Source: CAZEFK01 sp964511405
Lineage (GTDB): Bacteria > Pseudomonadota > Alphaproteobacteria > Elsterales > Elsteraceae
Direction: 5' to 3'
Assembly (NCBI GenBank): GCA_964511405.1
Contig: CAZEFK010000051.1
Span: 1-36,610, forward strand
Length of the DNA: 36,610 nt
The notes beneath the pieces are model-generated. The model ran no database searches. It was not told where the DNA came from and was given only the letters and a program-made list of their open reading frames with translations. How positions within the stretch are numbered: position 1 is the stretch's first letter; every line of letters starts with the position of its first letter. Position numbers and translations under genes: made by a program. Shown in pieces: positions 23,828-31,497 of this stretch.

Positions 23828-25036
23828 ATGACGGGTAGCCATGCGGCGCCGGGGCAGCCGGTGCGGTTGATCAGCATGCTGATGGTCCTGGCGACCACCA
23901 GCCAGCTGGCGCTATCGCTGATCACCCCGGCCCTGCCCAGCATCGGCCGCGATCTCGGCGCCGCCACGGCCGCCAGCTCGACGATCTCGGGGTTCCTGGC
24001 CGGCTACGGGGCCGGACAGCTGATCTATGGACCGCTGTCGGACCGGTTCGGCCGCCTGCCGGTGCTGTTCGTCGGGATGGCGCTGTTCATCCTGTTCAGC
24101 CTGGCTTGCGCCGCCGCGCCGACGCTGGGGCTGCTGCTGACCGGCCGTGTCCTGCAGGGTCTCGGCGCCGGTGCCTGTTTCGTGATGAGCCGGGCAATCG
24201 CCCGCGACCAGCTGGACGGCGCCGCGCTGACCCGGGCCCTGTCGTTGATCGCGATCGCCGGCGGGCTGGTGCCGGCGATCGGGCCGCCGGTCGGCGCCCT
24301 GCTGCTGGCCACGACCGGCTGGCGCGGCTGTTTCGTCACCATGGCGCTGTTCGGCGTGGTCCTGCTGATCAGCGCCCGGCTCTGGCTGCATGAGACCAAC
24401 CACAGCCGGTTGGCGGGACTGCAGCCCGGCACGATCTTCGAGGCGTTCCGCGTGGTCGGATTGGATCCGCGGTTCCTGGCGCCGACCGTGTCGGGCGGCT
24501 GCGCCTTTGCCGGGCTCTACGGCTTCTATGCCCTGACGCCGAGCGTGCTGATCGGAGCCGCCCACGTCTCGCCAACCACCTACAGCTACCTGATCGCCAG
24601 CATCGCCTTCGCCTATCTGGGCGGCGTCGAGGCGACCCGGCGCCTGGCCGCGACCATCGGTGACCGCGCCATCCTGCGGACCGCCCTGGCGATCATGGGG
24701 CTGGGCGCCGCGGCGGCGCTGGCCCTGGCGCTGTGCCTGGCCCCCTCGGCCGCGACGGTCATGGGCCCGGGCCTGACCTACATTTTCGGGGTCGGCATGC
24801 AGGCCCCGGTGGTCAGCGTGATGGCGCTGCGCGACCAGGCCGCCCGAGCCGGCATCGCCGCCGCCCTGCTTGGCTGCGTCCAGATCCTGCTGAGCGCGGC
24901 GGGCGCCGCGCTGGCCGCGGCGACCGGGCTGGCGGCCGGGATCGATGCCGCGGCCGCCCTGCTGGCGATGGCCGCCCTGTCGACGCTGGCCCTGTGGATC
25001 GGCCGGCGACCGGCGGCGGCGCTCGCGCCCGCCTGA
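23828..25036 (+). CDS. MFS drug-resistance exporter, Bcr/CflA type
   Basis: This 402-residue protein is a twelve-helix major facilitator of the DHA1 drug:proton antiporter group. It has LITPALPSIGRDLGA at the end of helix 1, the loop 2-3 motif A GPLSDRFGRLPVLF, GRVLQGLGAGACFVMSRAIARD (motif of Bcr/CflA proteins) and GGLVPAIGPPVGALL (motif C of antiporters). The ATG at 23828 has GGAGAG 6 nt upstream. It follows the cobalamin genes after 104 bp, but nothing in it suggests corrinoid or cobalt transport. The substrate is unknown. Confidence 0.87.
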   Translation: MTGSHAAPGQPVRLISMLMVLATTSQLALSLITPALPSIGRDLGAATAASSTISGFLAGYGAGQLIYGPLSDRFGRLPVLFVGMALFILFSLACAAAPTLGLLLTGRVLQGLGAGACFVMSRAIARDQLDGAALTRALSLIAIAGGLVPAIGPPVGALLLATTGWRGCFVTMALFGVVLLISARLWLHETNHSRLAGLQPGTIFEAFRVVGLDPRFLAPTVSGGCAFAGLYGFYALTPSVLIGAAHVSPTTYSYLIASIAFAYLGGVEATRRLAATIGDRAILRTALAIMGLGAAAALALALCLAPSAATVMGPGLTYIFGVGMQAPVVSVMALRDQAARAGIAAALLGCVQILLSAAGAALAAATGLAAGIDAAAALLAMAALSTLALWIGRRPAAALAPA

Positions 25037-25131
25037 CACCAGGATCCGTACAGCGCATTCTCCGTCGATCGGCCGGGGCCGGGCGCACAGGCCAGCGCGC
25101 CTGGGTTGCATCCGGTCGGCGGAGGCCCCGG

Positions 25132-25998
25132 TTGTCAGCGGACCAGGACGGCAGATCGTCGCCCCCAGGCCGGCCAAGGCTGCGCCTGGTTGCCGGCGGG
25201 GTGCCGCCGCGCCCGCTATGGTTCACCGAGGCCGGCGTGCCGCTTCCGGCATCGCGCGGCCACGACGCCGCGGTCCGCGACAGCCTGTCCATGGCGCCCG
25301 CCGACCTGCCCGACGGCGCCGCGGCGCGCTGGGGGCGGCGCAACCTGGGATGGGTGCAAGCGCTCGATGACCGGGCTCTCGGACTGATCCGGCTGGACTA
25401 TGACGTGCTTCGGGTCGAGCCCGCCGCGCTGCGGGCCGCCGCCGCGTTCGTCCGGGCCGCCGGGCCGACGGCGGTGGTGGCCCTGAACCTCGGTGCCGGC
25501 GCCGTGACGGTGAGCGCGATGCGCTATCTCGACGCCGTTCTGGCCCATCACCTGCACCTTGTCGGGGCGCGCGCCGCCGATCCGTGCTACCGTGCGGAGC
25601 GCCGCCCGCTGCCGGACCTGGCGCAGCTGCCCGGTGCCGATGCCTTGGCCGCGGCGCACGGGGCATGGCAGCGCGCGGGCCGCGCCGTCCCCGTGCCGGG
25701 GGTCGCCGGCGCCGCCCTGCTGTCGCTGGACCGGCTTCAGCGGCCGCGGCTGGTGCGGCCGGGTGCCGGACGGCGGCCGCTGGCCGAGCTGGGCACGCCC
25801 GCCCAAGTCGACCGCCTGACCCTCGACGCGCTGCGTGCGGTCGAGACTGGACACCCGATGCTGGCCGAGGTGCGACTGCTGGACCAAGGCCGGCTGGTCC
25901 GCTCGCTGCGGCTGCTGTTACCCGCGGCGCCGCGGCCGAGCGGCGCCACACGGCGGCTGATGGTCCTGGAGCGCCCGGTCCTGGGCGCCGTTCCATGA
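25132..25998 (+). CDS. uncharacterised protein with PAS-like C-terminal half, paralogue of the next gene
   Basis: I do not recognise a named family. The 288-residue reading is alignable along most of its length with the next gene's product: PLWFTEAGVPLP/HLWIDDAGNRLP, RRNLGWVQAL/TRNLGWVGVT, LDYDVLRVEPAAL/LRYDSVRAEPSAL, RYLDAVLAHHL/RFLDEQLPHHL and LVRSLRLLLPA/RYAYLRLVLPC. The C-terminal half looks like a PAS_5-type fold. The start is uncertain: TTG at 25132 has GGAGG 6 nt upstream (25121-25125), whereas GTG at 25201 has no ribosome-binding site but gives an N terminus aligning with the paralogue. It shows no transmembrane segment or signal peptide. It is more Ala/Arg-rich than its paralogue and may be diverging. 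Confidence 0.68.
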   Translation: MSADQDGRSSPPGRPRLRLVAGGVPPRPLWFTEAGVPLPASRGHDAAVRDSLSMAPADLPDGAAARWGRRNLGWVQALDDRALGLIRLDYDVLRVEPAALRAAAAFVRAAGPTAVVALNLGAGAVTVSAMRYLDAVLAHHLHLVGARAADPCYRAERRPLPDLAQLPGADALAAAHGAWQRAGRAVPVPGVAGAALLSLDRLQRPRLVRPGAGRRPLAELGTPAQVDRLTLDALRAVETGHPMLAEVRLLDQGRLVRSLRLLLPAAPRPSGATRRLMVLERPVLGAVP

Positions 25999-26104
25999 TC
26001 ACGGATTCTTAAGACTTCTGGCGACAAATACAGTGGTTCAGCAATTCAACGTTATCAATCTAAGGTTGCGTGCCTGGATCGCCGGGCCAGACCGAGGGCA
26101 GGGG
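25999..26104 (+). promoter_or_regulatory. AT-rich intergenic pocket before the second paralogue
   Basis: The 106 bp between the two paralogues are clearly richer in A and T at 25997-26065 than anything nearby, which suggests a promoter for the second paralogue, so the two may not form a simple operon. No unambiguous -35/-10 pair can be assigned. GAGGG at 26094-26098, 6 nt before the ATG at 26105, is the ribosome-binding site. TAAGACTTC (26010-26018) recurs inverted before the PAS gene at 35552. Confidence 0.45.
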
Positions 26105-26965
26105 ATGAGCCAGCATCTGCATCTTTGGATCGACGATGCGGGAAACCGCCTCCCGGTCGCCGACCTTGACGTCGGCGTCCGCGCCCATCTCGGCATGTCG
26201 GCCGAGGATCTGCCCCAGGCGTCGGAGTTCGCCACCCGCAATCTGGGCTGGGTTGGGGTCACCTTCAGCCGCCACGTCGACTCGACCGTCGAACAGCTCG
26301 CCCTGCGCTATGACAGCGTCCGCGCCGAGCCCAGCGCCCTGGACGCCCTGGCGATCCTGGTCAAGGCGACGGCGCGGGGATCGCCCCGGGTCAAGCTGCG
26401 GCTGGCCACCCAGGACGGCACCGCGCTGGTACCGGTTGGCCGGTTCCTCGACGAGCAGCTGCCCCACCATCTCGACATCGCACGGCGCCGGGCCTGGCAT
26501 CCGGCCTACGAGGCCGAGCAGCTGCCGCTCGACCTGGTGGCGGAGCGCGAGGACAGTCGCCGGCTATCGGAGCTCTTGGCGCGATGGCGCCAGACCCGCG
26601 ACTATGGCGTGATGATGCCGCTGTTGATGCGGCCCAGTCAGTTCGCCCACTCGGGCGTCATCACCGTCGACGGCAACAGCTTCCGGGTCGGCTGGATCGG
26701 ACCGTCGGTCGGCATCTACAAGCGCGAGAAGCTGATCGGCCGCAACCTGCTCGACCAACCGGACGCCGAGTATTCGTCGCGGCTGGTCTCCGACTACGCC
26801 GACATTGTGGCCCGCGGCCAGCCACGGCTCAGCCGCGTCCGGGCCACGATCGAAGGCCGCCGCTACGCCTATCTGCGCCTGGTACTGCCCTGCTACAGCG
26901 ACGCCTGGCGCGCCGACCGCGCCACCGAGCTGATTTCCAGCCACGTCATCTTGAAGCGGAGCTAG
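26105..26965 (+). CDS. uncharacterised protein with PAS-like C-terminal half (second paralogue)
   Basis: This 286-residue protein has no named family that I recognise. Its N-terminal half (HLWIDDAGNRLPVADLDVGV, ATRNLGWVGVTF, LALRYDSVRAEPSALDAL, GRFLDEQLPHHLDIARRRAW) corresponds to that of the preceding gene. The C-terminal part (SFRVGWIGPSVGIYKREKLIG, then SRLVSDYADIVARGQPRLSRV and YAYLRLVLPCYSD) follows the PAS_5 pattern of a short sensory fold: a strand, 'IGRNLLD', a helix and closing strands. It is soluble, with no kinase or cyclase output domain. The ATG at 26105 is supported by GAGGG 6 nt upstream. Three bases separate it from the GNAT-like gene, which suggests joint function. Confidence 0.72.
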   Translation: MSQHLHLWIDDAGNRLPVADLDVGVRAHLGMSAEDLPQASEFATRNLGWVGVTFSRHVDSTVEQLALRYDSVRAEPSALDALAILVKATARGSPRVKLRLATQDGTALVPVGRFLDEQLPHHLDIARRRAWHPAYEAEQLPLDLVAEREDSRRLSELLARWRQTRDYGVMMPLLMRPSQFAHSGVITVDGNSFRVGWIGPSVGIYKREKLIGRNLLDQPDAEYSSRLVSDYADIVARGQPRLSRVRATIEGRRYAYLRLVLPCYSDAWRADRATELISSHVILKRS

Positions 26966-26968
26966 GAG

Positions 26969-27712
26969 ATGGACCTCGAGCCACTGCTGGCGACCCTGAG
27001 CATCGAGCTGCCCGGAGTCGAGCGCCAGATCATGGCGCGCTACATCCCGCAGGCCGTCTCGGCGCTGCGCGACCTGGGCCTCGCCACCCAGTGGAGCCAC
27101 GACATGGCGGGCATGGCCGACCTCCAGGCCGTGCACCGCGACAGCTGGCCCGTGATGGTGCCGATCCTGGCGCCGGCGCGGCAGGATCCCGAGACTCTGG
27201 CCGACGGCGCCTTCTGGCTGGCCTGCCGCGCCCCCGAGGGCGCGGTGGTCGCTTGCGTGGGCTGCCGAACCCGCCTGGTCCGCCGCGACCTGGCCGCCGG
27301 CCTGGAGGACCTGAGCTTCATCTACGACCAGCCGGAGGGCGCGCCTGATGAGATCGTGACCGACGCCCCCAGCGCCCGCACGCTGCGCGGTTTCATCACC
27401 TATTGCGGCGGGCTGTGGATCGACCCGGACTGGCGGCGCCACGGAATAACCGAAATCCTGACGCCGCTGGCCTATGCCGTGGCCTACGCGACCGGGCCCA
27501 TGGATTACGTCATCTCGGTGGTCAATCCCGGCATCATCCAGAAGATCGCCTACCCTCGTTACCGCTTCAATTCGTACGAGATGGGCGTGCGCTGGACCAA
27601 CCCGGCCTGGGGCGACGCGCTGATGGCGCTGACCTGGATGAACCGGATCCAGGTCCGCGAGACTCTATCCGGCCTGCTTCTGACCAACGAGGACCGCCGG
27701 CTGCGGATGTAG
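26969..27712 (+). CDS. uncharacterised protein with GNAT acetyltransferase-like core
   Basis: This 247-residue cytoplasmic protein has a central segment GGLWIDPDWRRHGITEIL followed by an Ala/Tyr-rich helix, which resembles motif A of GNAT acetyltransferases (a V/I-x-P strand, then R-x-x-G-x and a helix), here with RRHGI in place of the usual RGxGxG/A acetyl-CoA loop. Before it, VVACVGCRTRLVRRDL resembles the antiparallel strands of that fold, and MDYVISVVNPGIIQKIAYPRYRF the C-terminal part where GNATs have 'N..a...Y.k.GF'. So a GNAT fold is likely; activity and substrate are unknown. GGAG lies 7 nt before the ATG. Its 3' end overlaps the convergent exporter gene by 48 bp. Confidence 0.68.
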   Translation: MDLEPLLATLSIELPGVERQIMARYIPQAVSALRDLGLATQWSHDMAGMADLQAVHRDSWPVMVPILAPARQDPETLADGAFWLACRAPEGAVVACVGCRTRLVRRDLAAGLEDLSFIYDQPEGAPDEIVTDAPSARTLRGFITYCGGLWIDPDWRRHGITEILTPLAYAVAYATGPMDYVISVVNPGIIQKIAYPRYRFNSYEMGVRWTNPAWGDALMALTWMNRIQVRETLSGLLLTNEDRRLRM

Positions 27713-28855
27713 CGCCGGACGGGGCGCGCGGCTCGACAGCATCAGCAATGCGAGCGCCGCCAGTTCGCAGGCAGCCCCGGTCCAGCCCAGAAGGTCCGGC
27801 CGGCCGAACGCCATCACCACGCTGCCGAGGAAGGTGCCGAGCGTCGAGCCGGCATAGATGCCCGAGGCGTGGAGCGACAGGCTGATCTGGGCGACCTCGG
27901 GATCGGCGGCGACCAGCCGGGCCTGCTGCGCCGGATTGACCGCCCACCCGGCCACCGCCCATAGCATGAGCAGCGCCAGCGCCGGCAGCGCCGCCGCCGT
28001 CAGCGCCGACAGCCCGACCATCGACAGGCCGGCCAGGACGATGCCGGCGACGGCCACCGGCCGCGCGCCGACACGGTCGATCACCCAGCCGCCGCCGACC
28101 GAACCGACCGACGCTGCGATCCCCCAGGCGAGCATCAGCGGCGGCAGCCGCTCGGTGCCCCAGCCGGCGGCCTGGGCCAGCACCGGCGCAATGAAGGTGT
28201 AGACCGCGAAGGCGCCGGTCGCCCAGGCGACGGTCACGCCCAGCGCCGCTCGGATCCGCGGCCGCTTCAGCACCCCCAGCCGCTGGCCGACCGACGCCGC
28301 CGCAGCGCCGGGCCGGTGCGGCACCCCAGCCAGGAAGCCGGCGATGGCCAGCACCCCGAGCCCCGCCACCACCAGGAACGGCCAGCGCCAGTTGCCCACA
28401 GTGCCGATCCAGGTGCCGAGCGGCACCCCCACCACCAGGGCCGTCGTGACGCCACCGCCGACCAGTCCCAGGGCGCGGCCGCGCTGCTCGGCCGGCACCG
28501 ACGCCCCGGCATAGGCCATGGCCGCCGGCATGTAGGTCGCAGCCGCCACGGCCGTCGCCAGGCGCGCGACGATCAGCGTCGCGAAGTCGGGCGCCAGCGC
28601 GCAGGCCAGGTTGCCGAGGGCGAACCCGGCCATGGCGACCACCAGCACGCGGCGGCGCTCGAACGACGCCGCCAGGGCCGCCGCCAGCGGCGCGGTCACC
28701 GTGTAGACGCCCGAGAAGCAGATCACCAGCCAGCCCGCAGCCGACAGGCTGACGCGCAGATGGTCGGCGATGGCCGGCAGCAGCCCCGCGATCATCAGGC
28801 CTTCCATGCCGATGGCGAACGCGCCGAAGGCCAGCAGGAACAGATATGGACGCAT
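27665..28855 (-). CDS. MFS exporter (DHA1, AraJ/YdhP-like)
   Basis: This 396-residue protein has about twelve hydrophobic helices. Features of the sugar/drug exporter subgroup are FAIGMEGLMIAGLLPAIADHL at helix 1, FSGVYTVTAPLAAALAASF, AMAYAGASVPAEQRGRALGL and GGGVTTALVVGVPLGTWIG, the antiporter motif region. The ATG at 28853-28855 has AGAGG 7 nt upstream. It diverges from an ArsR-type repressor with inverted repeats in between, the usual sign of an inducible efflux pair. The last 16 codons overlap the 3' end of the GNAT-like gene. The substrate is unknown. Confidence 0.87.
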   Translation of the reverse strand: MRPYLFLLAFGAFAIGMEGLMIAGLLPAIADHLRVSLSAAGWLVICFSGVYTVTAPLAAALAASFERRRVLVVAMAGFALGNLACALAPDFATLIVARLATAVAAATYMPAAMAYAGASVPAEQRGRALGLVGGGVTTALVVGVPLGTWIGTVGNWRWPFLVVAGLGVLAIAGFLAGVPHRPGAAAASVGQRLGVLKRPRIRAALGVTVAWATGAFAVYTFIAPVLAQAAGWGTERLPPLMLAWGIAASVGSVGGGWVIDRVGARPVAVAGIVLAGLSMVGLSALTAAALPALALLMLWAVAGWAVNPAQQARLVAADPEVAQISLSLHASGIYAGSTLGTFLGSVVMAFGRPDLLGWTGAACELAALALLMLSSRAPRPALHPQPAVLVGQKQAG

Positions 28856-28866
28856 GGCGGGCCTCT

Positions 28867-28886
28867 TGTTCAAAAAACCTTGAACA
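28867..28886. promoter_or_regulatory. inverted repeat, probable ArsR-type operator (exporter side)
   Basis: TGTTCAA (28867-28873) and TTGAACA (28880-28886) form a perfect 7-6-7 inverted repeat. It begins 11 bp upstream of the exporter start codon, so a bound repressor would block its promoter or ribosome-binding site. The same half-site and spacing recur at 28920-28939. Confidence 0.7.
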
Positions 28887-28919
28887 CAGATGGCCCGCGA
28901 CCAGCCCTGGTCAACCCCT

Positions 28920-28939
28920 ACTTCAAAACTTGTTGAACA
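28920..28939. promoter_or_regulatory. second inverted repeat, probable ArsR-type operator (regulator side)
   Basis: ACTTCAA (28920-28926) and TTGAACA (28933-28939) repeat the 7-6-7 layout of the first site, with the right half identical and the left half 5 of 7. An overlapping perfect palindrome CTTGTTGAACAAG occupies 28929-28941. The two site centres are 53 bp apart, about five helical turns. It lies 27 bp before the regulator ATG, suggesting autoregulation. Confidence 0.62.
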
Positions 28940-28966
28940 AGCAGGCACACCCCATTATCGGGGGGC

Positions 28967-29287
28967 ATGGAGACGATCGAACATCCGGACGCCCAGGATC
29001 TGCAGCTCAGCCGCGTCATGGCCGCGCTCAGCGACCCGCTGCGTTTGGCGATCGTGCGCCGCCTGGCCGAACTCGGCGAGATGCCCTGCAGCGGGGTCAG
29101 CGACATGGCCGCCAAGAGCAAGCTGTCCTATCACTACCGGATCCTGCGCGAGGCCGGGGTCACCCGGACCCGCATCGTCGGCACCGCGCGCCTGCTCTCC
29201 CTGCGCCGCGACGACCTGGACGCGCGTTTCCCGGGGCTGCTGGACGTGGTGCTGCGCGCGCCGGTGGAAGCGGCCGAGGTGCCTTAA
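28967..29287 (+). CDS. ArsR-family winged-helix transcriptional regulator
   Basis: This 106-residue DNA-binding protein has the ArsR signature: MAALSDPLRLAIVRRLAELG (helices 1-2), then GVSDMAAKSKLSYHYRILREAGVTRTRIVGTARLLSLRRDDL, in which KSKLSYHYRILREAG is the recognition helix-turn-helix region and the following strands form the wing. The single cysteine (PCSG) does not make the ELCVCDL metal site of true ArsR/SmtB sensors, so a small organic ligand is more likely than a metal. It diverges from the MFS exporter with paired operators between, so it probably represses that exporter and itself. A G-run before the ATG at 28967 serves as a weak ribosome-binding site. Confidence 0.87.
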   Translation: METIEHPDAQDLQLSRVMAALSDPLRLAIVRRLAELGEMPCSGVSDMAAKSKLSYHYRILREAGVTRTRIVGTARLLSLRRDDLDARFPGLLDVVLRAPVEAAEVP

Positions 29288-29306
29288 GATCCGGCTTAAG
29301 ATCCGG
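29283..29306. repeat. 12-bp tandem duplication spanning two convergent stop codons
   Basis: CTTAAGATCCGG occurs twice in direct succession (29283-29294 and 29295-29306). The first copy supplies the TAA of the ArsR gene (29285-29287) and the second supplies the TAA of the leftward DapA-family gene (29296-29298 on the plus strand). Confidence 0.9.
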
Positions 29307-30333
29307 CCAGCGCGTAACCGGCTTCCGCGAACAGACCGAGCGCATCGAGCTCGGCCACCAGCTGCGCCTCCTGATCGGGCGGCAGCGGCAGGTTGGGCGG
29401 CTGGATCCGCCGCCAGATCTCCGCACCCGACCGCCGTCGGGTCAGGGCTTTCAGCGCCGGGATCGCCGGGTAGCGCAGCAGCACCGCGCGCGTTCGGGCC
29501 AGGAGATCCTGCTGGCGCGCGGCGTCGCCGCCCTTGGTCGCCGCGTGATAGACCGTCTGCACCACCGGGGCGGTAATGTTGGTTGCCGCCGTGATGCAGC
29601 CGGCGCCGCCGGCCGCCACCGTCCGGGCCAGCAGCACCTCGTTGCCGGTGAACACGCCGAAGCCGGGGAAGGCCGTGCACAGGGCTTCCGTGACGGCCCA
29701 GTCGCCGGTGCTGTCCTTCAGCCCCGCGACCTGCGCCGGATAGGCCTTGAGCAGCCGCTCGATCAGGCCGTGAGTGATCGGCACCGCCGACATCGCCGGG
29801 AAATGATAGAGATAGACCCGCAGGTCCGCCGACCCGATGCCGTCGATCGCCCCGGCGTAGAAGGCGAACAGTCCGTCCTCGGTGGGGTTCTTGTAGTAGA
29901 AGGGCGGCAACACCAGCACGTTCGGGCAGCCGGCGTCGAGCGCCGCCCGGCCCAGGCGGACGGTCTCGGCCAGGGCGCAAGACCCGATGCCGACGAGCAG
30001 CTGACTGCCCAGGAACGAGGCGCCCAACTCGGCGATCAGCCCCAGGCGCTGCTCCACCGCCATCGAGTTGGCTTCGCCGGTGGTGCCGAGCGGCGCCACG
30101 CCGTCGCAGCCATGGGACAGGAGCCAGCGACAATGGGCCAGCATCGCCGAATGGTCGGGCGCCCCATCGGGTCGCATCGGCGTCAGCGCCGCCGCGAAGA
30201 CGCCGCGCAGCGGCACCGCCGCCGCCTCGGCGCTGGCCCGCGCCGAGGCATTGGACCGGGCGAGGTCCAAGGGGTCGAGCGCACTCGGCTTGGCGGTGCT
30301 GGGCGTCTGCGCGATCGGGCTCTCCGGCGACAT
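29296..30333 (-). CDS. DapA-family aldolase/lyase (dihydrodipicolinate synthase family), substrate unknown
   Basis: The protein is a class I aldolase TIM barrel that forms a Schiff base with a keto acid, usually pyruvate. Landmarks are FAAALTPMRPDG, PLGTTGEANSM, VLVLPPFYYKNPTEDGLFAFY, YLYHFPAMSAVPIT, the catalytic Lys206 in VAGLKDSTGD, and GFGVFTGNEVLLARTVAAGGAGCITA. The ATG at 30331-30333 has GGAGG 5 nt upstream and gives 345 residues, including an Ala/Ser/Pro-rich N-terminal extension of about 40. A GTG at 30216 would give a typical 306-residue enzyme. True DapA is possible, but the divergent active-site surroundings and lack of lysine genes nearby suggest a catabolic relative. It lies 43 bp behind the DUF3035 gene, in the same direction. 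Confidence 0.82.
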   Translation of the reverse strand: MSPESPIAQTPSTAKPSALDPLDLARSNASARASAEAAAVPLRGVFAAALTPMRPDGAPDHSAMLAHCRWLLSHGCDGVAPLGTTGEANSMAVEQRLGLIAELGASFLGSQLLVGIGSCALAETVRLGRAALDAGCPNVLVLPPFYYKNPTEDGLFAFYAGAIDGIGSADLRVYLYHFPAMSAVPITHGLIERLLKAYPAQVAGLKDSTGDWAVTEALCTAFPGFGVFTGNEVLLARTVAAGGAGCITAATNITAPVVQTVYHAATKGGDAARQQDLLARTRAVLLRYPAIPALKALTRRRSGAEIWRRIQPPNLPLPPDQEAQLVAELDALGLFAEAGYALAGS

Positions 30334-30376
30334 CATGACCTCCGACAAGCCCGGCCCAGGCTAGAGCGAAACCGGG

Positions 30377-30958
30377 CTAGAAGAGTCCTTCCAGCAGCCC
30401 CTGGTTCTTCTTGCGCTGGATGATCGGCGTATTGCCATCGGTGACCGGCTTGCCCAGGGCGGCGTTTTCGCGCAGGCGGCGCGCTTCGGCCTGGGGGTCG
30501 ACGACAGTGCCCGGAGGCGGCGGATCGCGCCAGAACACCAGGCGGTCAACGAACGAGCGGTCCTGCTGTGCCAGCTGCACGCTCTCGCGATTGACCTTGT
30601 CGCGGATCGACGGGTCGGTGCCGATCGCCCCGGCTTGGCGCAGCAACGCCGATTCGCCGGTGCTGCGGTCGGGCAGGGCGGTCGGCTGGGGCGCGGTCGG
30701 TCCGAACACGGTGGTCCGCGCCTGCTCGGTCACCGGCGCCTCGTTCGGGCGCGGGGCCCCCGGCTCAGGCGGCCGGAGGCCGAAATCGGGCGGCATCTCG
30801 AGCGGCGCGTGGGTCACCACCTGGAACGGGTCGGGGCCCGTCAGTTCCAGCCCGAGGCTGCGCTTGAGGTCGGAGCTGCAGCCGGCAAGCGCCAGCGACA
30901 TGCCGGCGATGATCGCGGCGCTGCGGAGCGGATCGATGCAGGACCGACGAGCGGTCAT
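30377..30958 (-). CDS. DUF3035 lipoprotein, BamF-like outer-membrane assembly component
   Basis: This 193-residue protein begins with a lipoprotein signal peptide ending in the lipobox LALAG-Cys27, so it should be lipidated and cleaved by LspA, which is encoded immediately upstream. The mature part is proline-rich and contains PLEMPPDFGLRPPEPGAPRP, typical of DUF3035 proteins, then FVDRLVFWRDPPPPGTVVDP and a C-terminal IIQRKKNQGLLEGLF. In Caulobacter a protein of this family is part of the beta-barrel assembly (Bam) complex. The ATG overlaps the lspA stop (ATGA at 30955-30958). The lspA-DUF3035 order is common in alphaproteobacteria. Confidence 0.87.
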   Translation of the reverse strand: MTARRSCIDPLRSAAIIAGMSLALAGCSSDLKRSLGLELTGPDPFQVVTHAPLEMPPDFGLRPPEPGAPRPNEAPVTEQARTTVFGPTAPQPTALPDRSTGESALLRQAGAIGTDPSIRDKVNRESVQLAQQDRSFVDRLVFWRDPPPPGTVVDPQAEARRLRENAALGKPVTDGNTPIIQRKKNQGLLEGLF

Positions 30959-31497
30959 GGGATGTCTCCCGATGAAGGTTGCCCGGTACTCCCGCGGGCC
31001 GACGCCGGCAGCGAACCACCGGTTGGTTGCCGACGCAGGCCGTCCAGCAACAGAGCCGCGACCCCGAGGGAAATGCCTGCGTCGGCGACGTTGAAGACCC
31101 ACGGAAAGGCCAACGCCGCCACATGAGCCTGCAAGTAATCGAACACGGCCCCGAAGCGCAAGCGATCGATGACGTTGCCCAGGGCTCCGCCCATCACCGC
31201 GCCGATCCCCAGCGCCGGCACCAGCCGCTCGGTGCGCTGCAGCCACACGGCCAGCACCGCCACCACCACCACCGACAGCACCGACAGCGCGTAGGCGCTC
31301 CAGCGCTGGTAGCCGGCGAACATGCCGAAGCTGACGCCATGGTTCCACACCGGCGTCAAGTTCAGGACCGGCAACAGCTCGACCATGTGCGGCGGAGTTA
31401 GCAGCAGCCCCATCATCAGCGCCTTGGTCGCCTGATCCACGGCGATCACCAGGACCGCCAAGGCCAGCGCCGGCCGCCAGCGCGCCAGACCGGTCAC
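30955..31497 (-). CDS. lspA: lipoprotein signal peptidase II LspA
   Basis: LspA is the inner-membrane aspartyl protease that removes signal peptides from prolipoproteins. The 180 residues contain four hydrophobic segments and the family motifs VIAVDQATKA, LNLTPVWNHGVSFGMF, GNVIDRLRFGAVFDYL and FNVADAGISLG; Asp120 and Asp139 are the expected catalytic pair. The C-terminal tail is Ser/Gly-rich. The GTG start at 31495-31497 overlaps the ribF stop by 4 nt, and its stop overlaps the DUF3035 start. Many relatives have ileS between ribF and lspA; here it is absent. Confidence 0.95.
   Translation of the reverse strand: MTGLARWRPALALAVLVIAVDQATKALMMGLLLTPPHMVELLPVLNLTPVWNHGVSFGMFAGYQRWSAYALSVLSVVVVAVLAVWLQRTERLVPALGIGAVMGGALGNVIDRLRFGAVFDYLQAHVAALAFPWVFNVADAGISLGVAALLLDGLRRQPTGGSLPASARGSTGQPSSGDIP

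Noticed and set aside
23828..25036. Cobalt or B12 transporter, because it follows the cob cluster
   Set aside because: The motifs are those of Bcr/CflA drug exporters; there are no CbiM/CbtA/BtuB features.
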